The translations under genes and the position numbers were made by a program. Shown here piece by piece: positions 38,201 to 50,200 of a stretch of DNA of 64,000 bases. How positions within the stretch are numbered: the stretch's first letter is position 1; each line of letters opens with the position of its first letter. Origin of the DNA: Magnolia sinica. Lineage: Eukaryota; Streptophyta; Magnoliopsida; Magnoliales; Magnoliaceae. Location of the stretch: contig NC_080588.1 in the NCBI RefSeq assembly GCF_029962835.1, positions 19,238,001 through 19,302,000 on the forward strand, in the 5' to 3' direction. The notes under the pieces are model-generated. The model saw only the letters and a list, made by a program, of their open reading frames with translations, was not told the DNA's origin and searched no databases.

Positions 38201-41200
38201 CATGCGCCCCCCTGAGGCATCAAATCTGAATATTAACTTGACTGGAGATCAGGCTAGGCCGTCTACGTCTCAAGTCATACTCTCGGATGAGGTGTCAGTT
38301 GTACTTCGAGATGTTCAGATGAGCATCCAGATAGTACAAGAATATGGAAGAGCCCAAGCCGAGCAATTCCGTATCCAGGTCGAGAGCACCAATCGCTACA
38401 TGGCTAGTCAGACTGAGGCCATGAAACGATTGTTAGCTGTAATAACGGAACGTACACCGTTGGCTCCATAACACAATGTTGACGGAAGCTTGGTCGGCAA
38501 TGTAGTTCTGTTGCCACCGATGCTGCCTTTACAACGTAACCCACCCCCAATTCCTCCTCCGAAGGTTAGGAACGCGCCACCTCCTATGGAAGTTAGGTGG
38601 TTTGTGCCTGAAAACAGGAATCATAAATTGCCAGTTGGGTTTAATCCACAACAGAGCCTTAGGTTTCCTGATAATCTTAACCGGTTTGGTTCGGATCATC
38701 CACCTATCTTGGAGCCCCAGTGGGTGGACCACAATCAGATAATATAAGCTGTCCAGGAGGTTGTTGGCTAGGTGCTCAGCCGCAACACTATCCTCGTATA
38801 TCACAAGTCATACTCCGAGTGGGTAGATCAGCAACATCTGCTACCGAGAAATTATCGACCGGATTTTGCCCTGTTCTCGGGGGAGCCTAGTCAGTTGACT
38901 ATTGAGCACGTCGGTCGGTTCATGATGTAGTGTGGCGAACTTGCCAACAACGATTATTATAAGTTATAGTTGTTCGGTCACTCATTGACCACAACAGCCT
39001 TCACATGGTACTCAAACTTACTGCCAGACTTGGTGCATACTTGGCAAGAGTTAGAGTAGAAATTTCACGCTCAATTCTTCTCCAGAAATAGGGAGATTGC
39101 CATGGCCGATCTCGCACGATTCCGACAGTTGCCTAGGGAATCATGCGAGAGTTATATTATGCAGTTCAAGTGGACGAAGACCTGTTGTAAAGTAGTCATG
39201 ACTGAGGTCGAATTTGTGCAGCTCACACAAGATGGATTGAAATATAACCTCCATAAGAAATTCATAGGTACGGAGTTTATTGACCTATATGACTTAACTA
39301 AAAAGGTCTCTCGTTATGAAGAGCTCCTACAAGAAGGGGCTAGGCGAGTGGACTCGTCATTGGGGACGTATTACAACAACCCTAATTACAAAATTGCAAT
39401 TGTTGAAATAGTGGCTAAGAAGCCATTGGTATGCTCAACATTGGTCAAAGCGGAGTCGATCACCTCGACCGCACAAAAGACTCACAAGTTGTACACCTTT
39501 GATTTCACCCGAGCCGAAGAGATTTAATATCTTGTTAGCCGAAAAATTTATTATAGTTCCCATCAATCATAAGATACCTCCGGCCGATGAATTACAAAAG
39601 ATAGAGTACTGCAAATGGCACAGAACTCGGTCCCACTCAATTAACAAATGTTTTGTTTTCAGGAACGTCATTTAGGACCATATCGACTGTGGATTACTGA
39701 AGTTCCTGGAAAAGGGTGAAGAGGTAATGTTTATTGACACTAATCCATTCCTAGCCAAAACTGAGGTGACCATGGTCACTGCCAATCTGCGGGACCACCC
39801 GCGATCGAAGATTGACCTCGGCCCAGATAGTCAGTGAAAAATGCACGGTCGGCTTGCGCCAGGGAGTCGGTGGATTCCCCATCCTCAAGGTGATCGTCTA
39901 TCGCCATCAGAAGAAGGCACCAAGGTCCTTGAATCTACGACCGCTCGGGAGATTGCATCTTGGTCAAAAAACTCTCCCAAGTGGGGAAGGGAGGATCACA
40001 ATGACGGTCTTAACTGCCACCGGCCGATACAGTTGGCCTCCAGTCGCTGTTCACGATGGGGACCACCTGTGCCAAGGATGGTCAAACCTCCTACTACACA
40101 AGAGGGGGTATGGAAACGAGTTGCTCATCCAAAGTTTCCAGCAACGCCTGAAGCTTTGACAAGGACCCATAAGTGCCGGTGGCAGAGACAAGGTTGCCGC
40201 AAGTAGGGAAATGGAAGGGAAAAGGATACTTCCTAGGCCAGAGGTTAAAATGCCTTGCCCTTTTTGGAGGGTTCTTATTCCTGATGAGCAATTGGCAAGA
40301 TACACAGTCGAAGTCGTACTACCAACTACAGTACAGGAAGGTCCAGATGCTATTGGCGGCACGGCTCGGTCGAAAGACCTTAAAGAAGAAGGTAGCTGCG
40401 ATAACCTGTCAGATTACCTTAGCGAAGACTATTTTCCGACAGAGGAATGGCTGGCCAATGAACTCTTGTCAATCGCCAACACCCTGAAAATCTCCTCGCC
40501 CATCAAATTGGGGAGAAGCGAGCTCTCTCAAAGAATTCAGCAAAGAACTCTATCAAATCAAATTTAATGAGAGACAAAATTTTTTGGAAGAATGCCAAAA
40601 GGAAACTATCGGGACCGGCGCCTTATCCCTACCCAATGAATCAACCGTTGCCTTAATCTCCTCTTCCATAAATGGCCGCTCAAGAAAATTCGCGTCTATC
40701 ACCGACAACTTGGGGAAGTCTAAATGATCTAAGACCCGGTCCTAGGCCTATCCTCTTTAGTAAGCAGAGAATTGAAGAAATTTACGATCGCTTCACACAC
40801 CTTATCCTTTTCTGACATCTTTTACCTTGCATAACCAAAACTGCTAATTCTATTGCACCTTGCTCTTGCACTAGCAAAATTATGAAAAAAAAAAACGTGT
40901 TCTTGTCCCCTTCCTTGACCCACACTGCTCGAGATCTTTGTCTCCAAAAGATTTCCTCTTCTTTGGTAAGATTGGCATAGGACGAAGCCAAGGTATTACT
41001 GTTAATCATGTCTTCAGTTGATAGCTCACCACCTTCCCCTTTTACATTAAGATCATGAATTTCTTGGGCCAATGAATCTAAATCGGAACTCCAAGCACCT
41101 CTTTCTTCAAAACTTTTGAGTTTTTCTTTTAACAATTTTAACTTTCAACCAAGTCTAAACCTCACGAAGCCTTCAATCGAAAAGGATCCCCACCAATCAG

Positions 41201-44200
41201 CAACTGGCTCATCGAAGCCTTCTACTTCCATCCAAGCAAGTTCAAACCTAAAAGATTTACGGGCCCCAATTGTCGTCGCTAACCTCCAAGCTTATTGGGC
41301 GGTGATCTAAGACTGTTCTTGGATGACCTTTCTGATGCACTAGTGGAAACTTTTCTAACTAGTCCCCAGAAACAAGAAATTTGTCTAGACGTGCTAACGC
41401 AGCCTGATCTTGCCCATTTGACCAAGTGAATTTAGCACCTTCCAACAGTAGGTCCGCAAGCTCACTTCTACTAAACCAATTATCAATGTCACGCATACTA
41501 CATGACACCCTCCCTCTTGGCGATTTTTCATGTGTAAACCAAATGACATTAAAATCATCCCCGAAACAGCAAGGAAATCCCCACTTATCTCTTACAACAG
41601 AAAGCTCACCCCACGGCTGATCTCAAAGGCCCTCTTGACATGGACCATACACCCCAGAGAACACCTAAGTAAAACCAGACGAGACCTCCTTAAGAACCAC
41701 TGAGACAGTAATTTCCAGTGTAACTATCCTCTTTTCACCACATGTCAGTGTTCCACGCAACCAGAATACCACATGTTGATCCTAAAGAATCCAAAACAAG
41801 GTAGTCTTTATTCCCCATCCCCCAAATAGAATCTAGAGTACATCTGTCGAAAGTTTGCATCTTACTTGATCCTTTTTCACCCTGCTTCCCACACCTCTAA
41901 TATTTCAGCTGAAGACAAGTAATGATCGGCAAGTGGCAGCAAGAAGCTAACTTTTGCTCATGTCGAGGATGGCATGAGTGCGAGATCTCCTTCCTTCGCT
42001 AGAGCTGAAACCGCATTTGTGTCGGGGATGGCACGAGTGCAAGGTCTCCATGATTACAAGGAGATGAGTAATAGTTGGGGAGATAGGAAGTGTGAATTGG
42101 ATGTTCAGGGTAACCGGGACAAGAATGGGGTAGCCAGTATGGATGAGCATATTAAGGACAGATCTGATAGGATACTTATATTTGAAGGTTATGAATATCT
42201 ACCTCTTGTCGACATGTCCATTATGAGGCATGGGTAAGTTCAAACAGGGCAATTTGGCTTTGGATGGTGTAACTCTAAAGGCTTACAGGGTGCATGGCTG
42301 GGATAAAAGGGCTGGATTTTGTTTGGTATTGCAGATCTAAAGAGTCTTGGGGGTTCCTACAGTTAAGATATGGGGTTGTATAAGGGCTGATTTGGTGTAT
42401 GCATGAAATTTGTTATGATTGTATGTTCTAGATTTTTTGGCGGAACGGTAGATCAGGAGTTTCAGGTTTTTATGACCAAGATTGGGATCTAGAACAAAAA
42501 GTTTAAGGTCAGGGTTAGGGTTTTGGGTGAGAGGAAAAAAAATTGAGAAAGGAAAATAAAAGAAAGAAAAGAAACTCATATCTCAAGAGCAAAAGTTGCT
42601 CTTATACCGTTTTGTGCAAACAAGTACACGATATTCAAATCTAAGTTGTGTTTGTGACTTTGTGTAGATATGAAAGTAATACAAAATAGCTACAATAGAT
42701 AAAACTAAGACTATGTTCTATGGGAAGGATTCCCAGCAGTCCACCAGTTGAAATTAGTGATCAATCACCATATCTCTCTTCAATGGTATAGGTGAATGAA
42801 GCGTGAAGTGACACCAAATTTGGGTGTGGGAGCAGGGAATCGTCTGTTTCAAAATGTAAACAAGTAGAAAAAAGTAGGAAGCAGGAGTGGGAGTGAGAGT
42901 CAAAAGAAGAATTCGAAGCAGTAGGAGTGAGAGTCGGAAGAAGAATTCGAAGCAGGAGGAGCGCCTACTTAGAAGAATCCTGCAACTAATCTTCTACGGT
43001 TCTACCATAGGCAAGACACGCCCAAAGAGAGGCAACACATGCTATAACCCAAGGAAAACTTTGAAAGCTTAAGATACACAATAGGTTGGTACAAGCAAAG
43101 GGGCCTATATATAGACCTCGTGGCATATAAAGAAAACCCTAACAAAATAGGAAACAACAAAAAATGTCCTTGAATCCCATCACAACCATATAGGCTTTCT
43201 GCAAAGTGGCCATAACTAGTGTAATTAGAATCGTACGATTCACATCACAATAAGAATCGTGCCATTCATATCGTATCGTATGGGTGTACGATTCGAATCG
43301 TACACCCAAATTGCAAATCCCAAATAATCGGATGAATTGTATTGAATCGCATGACAATCATATCAAATCGTATGAGTCGTATGATAATTGTAGATTACAT
43401 AAATGTGCTAAAAAATTACTTACAAATTATTTTTAAAAAAAAATTTATTAAATTGTTTCTTCTTTGTACCCTTTTTGCTCATAAAACATGAAAAAGGCCT
43501 CCCCATTTAAATATATCGTCAATTTTTTCTTTTGAGAGAGAGAGAGAGAGATGGGGGGGGGGGGGGGGGGCAAGAGGAGATTAGGGGATTTTGATATTCA
43601 AAAACCCAAAACAAAGAAATCAAGATACTATTCACAAATGGAATCGAATGCCATTTTTTCTAACATAATTCTACACTTGAGAAGGTACAAAAGAACAAAA
43701 TTATTAAAGGACTCTTGTGTGTTTTTTAAGGTAAATTTTTCGAAAGACAACAAAAGAAAACGACAAGAATCCTTTAATATCATGAAATGTATGCCATATC
43801 CATTTTCTCAATTGATAATATCATGATATGTATTACTTTTTTTGTACAAGTTGAAGGGAAATGGATAATTAATGAATTTTTTTTTATCTTTTTTTATTTA
43901 CTTATATTTTTTCATCATTTGTTTTTTATATGTATATTTTTCAAATCTGAAAAAAATCTTACGATTTGCGATTCGATACGATTCAACCCCTTCTACAATT
44001 TGCAATACGATAACGATTTTGACAACATTGGCCATAATTCACTCAAAAGGTATCGAAATTACATGATCTTGGCCTCATTCAAAAGCTAAATCAATAGGCA
44101 AACAAAAAGGATCAATTATGTGTCATTTTGATATTATTCGATGACCCAAAAGTGTCCGACCTAAAGAGTGACGAAAATACAAGAGGATTTGAGATATAAA

Positions 44201-47200
44201 CTTAGATCAGTTAGGTCTTTGATCAACCAGCTTGTGTGGCCTTTTGGTTGCATCCCAGATTCTCCCGTTTTTTCCTCTTCTCTATTAACTTTGGATTGAC
44301 ATGTATGTAATTGCTAATGATAGTTTTTAACAAAATTACATTCACGATAGTTGAGATTGTAATCTAATCACAGATATTCTAGTTTTAGGTAATTTGTGGT
44401 GATTCCTGAGATGTTCAATTTCCATCTGTCAGATTTACATGCATATATAATGTATGTTGTTGGTTACATTGCATTCGTGATAGCTGTGATTCCTGTTAGT
44501 TCAATTAAAAACTTGAAAGCACGTAACATAAGTTACAAAAGCCATTACAAAAAGAACTAACAATCAACCAAAGAACTACTATTTCCCAAATGCTTTAACA
44601 CCAAATTTAGAAGTCCCAAGACTCTAAAACTTTTAATGGGTGAAGTTTTTATACCGGCATTCTAAACAAGAACAGTCTAATTCACCATTGACTACATGTA
44701 CAAAACACCAAAAATAATGATGGATTCTTGTGTTAACATTTTCTTTTTCTGATTTTTTCTTTTCTTGTCTTTTCTTTCTTTCTTTCTTTCTTTTTGTGGC
44801 ATTTTAAAAAAAAAAAAAAAAAAGAAGAAGAAGAAGAAGAAAGAATGGGCCATACGACCCATATTTTATCGGTTTTGGATTGGGCCAATATGCACCGGAA
44901 ACCAATATTCAGAACATTACACTGTGCTGACACATTTGTTCAGTTACATCACAACAATAGATTAGAAAATTAGTTTATGAAACCATATCTCAATAACTAA
45001 AATTATATTAACCAATAGCATACAACTTAACTAAATGACTAACAAACAGATAAAGATTTTTCTTAACAGCCGTGTTTATGCCTGTTTGACATGTGCATGA
45101 CACCAATGTATTCCCAACGAGGCACATTTTTGAAAAGTGGATTGTCCCTGCTACATAGCCTGCCTACTACCAAGTCCTAAAGTCAAGAGGCTATGGAGTC
45201 CAACAATATCCATGAGAAAGCACGATCAAAGATAGAAACCAATAACAAAAAACAAACCTCTCTTGAGTAATTCAGTTGTGGAGCTTTTGGTTTATGATTA
45301 TCTGAATAATCACGAGCATAAATTTCCTTAGACGATGTAGCCCGAGTTCCAGACTTATTAGCTGTTTTGCTTTGAGATTCATCACGAGCTCGCTTTCTAT
45401 CCTTTTCCGCAGGCCTTGCAACTGACACCTATTGGCATAGGAAACACCAACTGTTATAGTCATTATTGCAAAATAAAGATTTATTTATTTTAAAGGTAAA
45501 GATGAAAATTTAGCTAAGCTTGATAATTTTAAAGAACAAAACTCTAAAAGCAGAAATATTGGCTACTCATGGGGCTTAGAACCATGCCTGAATCTCAAAT
45601 TTTGGACCTTTTTCTGGCCCTTGGACCATTTTCCCATCCATTTCCTTGATTGCATTGTCGAGTTCCTGTGCAAAGAAACATCTATAAATCATACCAACAT
45701 AAGTATCAGAAACTTTACAAGAAAGCCATTTTCAAGGACATCATAGGGCTGGAACACAAGCTGGAGTCTGCGACGGAGGTAACATGATTAAACATTCGTG
45801 AAGCACAAGCCTGGTCCAATGCAGAACAATCTGGAAATAGAATCTAGAGAACCTGTACCTTAACTTAGGTGGAGAAACTGTTTCTTGGAATTTACCGTTC
45901 TGCGATCTAGTCCGAAAAAACTGAATTCCCAGCAAGTATTACTATGCTGAATATAAATTCCAGCAAACAGATATCCGAAATTGATGTAGAATGCAGTCTA
46001 CTGAAAATCCAATAACTACTGCTATGGGTGAATCTCTTATTGTTAAACTGAAACGAAAACTGAGATGTGATTTGAAGGAGGGTTGGGTGATGGGTATCAA
46101 TGAGTTGAAGGATAGGTAGTTTGAAGTCTCATCAAAACGATAGTCACGTAGAGTCTCGCTACACTGTCGACCCATATTCAATTCTAGTACTTCCAATTGC
46201 AGGAAATAGGGGGTATAAAAGCAAACTTGTATTAATCAAGACATATCTCTACATCCCATATGCTTTGTATATAATAGGTTAGAAGCTCAATCCATTTAAA
46301 CTTAGGGGTCATTTGGATTGGGGTAATTGAAATTCCCGGGTATTGCAAATACCCACTATGTTTGCAATTCCAAAGTGTGGGGTCCAATGTGTGGGGCATG
46401 ATGGCTATTGAAATTACTGGCAATTTAAATTCCCACTGGTCATTACAATACCCCAAAACTGCCACTTTTGATTCCCTAAGAAATGGTGGAATTTCACCCA
46501 AATGCCCACCAAAGATTTCCCAAATTGACCCCATGCAATATCTTACACCTTGTAAGGGGAATTGAATCCTCTACCACACTATGGGCCCACCACGTTTATC
46601 TGTGTGCCACCCACTCCATCCATCAGGTGCACTCTATTCTAGACCCCGATCCACAAATTAGGTGGGCAGCACCATAGGGAACAATGGTGATGGGACGCTG
46701 ACCATAGGTTCATGCGAGGGCAAACCACAGCGTGTATCTTTCATCAAACCCCTTCCGCAGTTGTCACTCACCAGGATGAAGGGGTGATACAAAAATCAGC
46801 CAATAAAAAACTCAGGTGGGCCACACCATGTGAACTTGGAGGTTTTAGGCATAGTTCTACATTGTTCCCATTGGCGTGGACTATATGTTTTTTCCATCAG
46901 GATAATCTTTTGTATTAACGGTGAATATAAGGGCTTTCACTTGACAGAGTAGATTTCACATATATATATAAAACATGGTAGGCCCCACAAGCCTTGGCTG
47001 CCATACGCATTGTGTCCAGTCCGCTTTTTGTAAAAGGGAAATACTTTGATAAATTGGCATGGTGCAATGGATGACATGCAGGCAGTTGGAAATTACTGAT
47101 ATGTTGCATAATTGGCATATGAGTAACTCAAATATGGGTATCCATTTAGATGTACCATGAACCAAAACTACTATTTAGTTATTTGTTAGATTATTGGATA

Positions 47201-50200
47201 TTTATTTATTTATTATTATTATTACTTTCTTTTTCTTTTTTTTTTATGAAGTCAGGGTGTCCCCGCCCCATTTTAAGGCGAGACTAGTCCCTGCGGATAC
47301 ATGCAATCACCGGCAAACCACATACATCAGGTAATCCCGGGGAGGGGAATCGAACTCGTATCTATGGGGAGCAAACCCACGACACTAGCCATTCGAACCA
47401 AACCCCGTGCGGGTGATTATCGGATATTTATTGAACAGTAAAAAAATGATATATCCAATGGTCTCATCTAAAAAAAGAAGTGTCCATGAATCAAAGGGTA
47501 GGATTGATCAACCAATCTGATTTCAGAATATAACTTACAGACAATGGGTTCCACAATTTAATCGGTTTAGTTTTAGTTAATATTTTGCACATCTACCATT
47601 TCTAAGTGCTTGCTTATCAAGTATCGGATGCAGCCAAATAACTCCCATTTTCTAAAGGAGGTTTGTTGGTTCCGCACCATATGTGAATTTACTATGACAC
47701 CTGTTATGGGATCGTTTAAAAAATGTGGGGCCCACTGCGATGTATGTGTGATATCCACTCCGTCCATCACTTTCGCTTGCTTTTATGTTAGGACAAAAGC
47801 TTAAATATGAGGCAAATCCAAAACTCAAGCGTGCCACACCACATTAAACAATGGGGATGGAAATCTCCACCACTAGAACCTTCCTAGGGCATACTATGAT
47901 GTTTATATGTCATCAAACTTTTTCACAAAATGACTCCTACAAAGGAAAACACAAAGGGATAGTTTGGGAGCTTGTAATTTAAGGTAAATGGAATCCAATT
48001 CATAATTACACTTGAATCAAGTGTAATTGGAATCCTCAATTGTGTTTCGTAGCCGGTAAATGAAATGCACTGGAATTCAAAATTTTTGTTTGTCAACCTA
48101 TAATTAGAATGCATTGGAATTTTGTATTATATTCACAAGAACCTGAATTTCATCAAGTAAATCGTCTTGAATACCCCAAATTAGTGTGCATGTGTTACAT
48201 TTGACATAACGATTGAAATAAGCCCACCAAAATATACAATTTGGCCAAAATTAGGAAATTTTAAGCCTCAGGTGGGCCACAAAAGTGGGTCCACTAATTT
48301 GTCATACATGGGGTCCATCCAACGCTCAGACAATCTAATTTTTTTAGTGCATTCGGCTTTTCAAATTTTAACTTGAAGATATTGTATGTATTTTATATAG
48401 TATTATCCATCATCCACCTAATTCTTTCTTCAGTGGGCCCCACTTCGATGTATGCGTTTTAATATTCCATCCCACGATGTATCTATTTTATCGACGACGA
48501 GACAGGCCTATGGTGGTTTTTATTGGGTCCAGATTGAGTGTGGGAACCATGGTCCTTAGACTCCCCACCATGATGTATGTATCCCATCCATGCCATTCAT
48601 CCATTTTGCCAACTCATTTTGGGGAATGAAACAAAATAAAAATAAAAATGAGGTAGATCAAAATCTCAAGTGGACCACACCACAGGAAACAATGGTGATT
48701 GAACGCCCACCATTAAAAGCTTCCTAAGCCCACTGTAATGTTTATTTGCCATCCAACCTTTTGATTAGGTCAATGGACTTGAATGAAGGGAAAACACAAA
48801 TACCAGTTTGATCCAAAACTTGTGGTCCCCAGTAAGTTTCTAATGGTGCGAGTTCAATCACCACTGTTTCCTATGGTGTGGTCCACCCGAGATTTGGATC
48901 TGCCTCATTTTTGGGCTCATGCCCTAAAATGAGTTGGCAAAATGCATGGACGGCTAGGCTAAATCACAAACATCATGGTGGAGATCACGGAACTTTTCCA
49001 GCACTGACGTGGGTACTGGAGGGGCATTACTAAATCTGGGTCCAAAGGGACCAAAATCGTCTCCAACACCTATTTTATGCATTATGCAATGTGTAAGCTC
49101 TGTGGGGGCCACCATTTGTATGTGCGAATCCAGCCCGTCCAAAATGTTGATGGGCCCCACCAATGAAAAAATCGGAGCATATCCCAACCATCCAAAAACA
49201 ATTTTTTTTTTTAAAAAAATGAGGTGGGGAGTCGCACAAACATAATTGTGGCCCCATAGAACTTTCCGTTGCGCTTGCAAGGGCTCCCTAGCATGTGTTG
49301 TAGAAAATTCATATCATTCCACATGAGTGTGGACTTTTACATGCACAGGCATACCCACATGCCCATATAAAACACGTTTGTTGTGGGGCCATTTTCGTCC
49401 ACTCACAGCAAGCAAAGACTATTGATACAAGGAAACCATCACGAATGGCACATGACAATAACCAAGATTGGAAATTCATGGCCATCATACAATTTAAGGG
49501 CAAGTGGATTGTAATAGTACTTGAATGGGATTTGATTCTTTGATCAAGTTCAAAATGGGGTTAGTTGTTATTCATAGTGAACCCTCCTTTGTAATGGTCT
49601 ACTATGATTGCAGATGGATTCCAACTAGGCCCCACAGATTCGTAAACACAAACAAATGGAGACCATTAGATCAACGATCTACAAATGAACAACATATACA
49701 TGGGCTATTTTAGATGCCATTAATTCATAAATGTCCATCTAGAAAAGTATTAGTTGATTCGTAACCATCCATCAAACGCGATTGAGTCATAACCTTCCAC
49801 TAGTTAATTTGTACTTAGGCACCAAATGTGTAAATTTTGCACATGTGGGCAATAACCACTCCACTCATAAGTTCCAACATGCAATTTACAATTTATAGTT
49901 AGAATCTGAGTTTGATAGGGTGACTGGTGGGGTGACACTTATTTTTTTCTCGATCTGGACACTTCTTAAAAAATAAACAAAACATCAATTCCAATTTACA
50001 TTTTATAATCCAGCCAAACATAAACATCACAATTACTGGGAATCACAATACTTACTATATGTAGTTAGCAAAGCAAAGATATCATGTGACTACCAATGTT
50101 GCAAGGCATTCTATAGCGAAAACGATGGTTGTAACAGCCACCACTGTTACCTTTACAATATGGGGTGTAACGACCATTGTGGGGGTCATAACGGACATTA

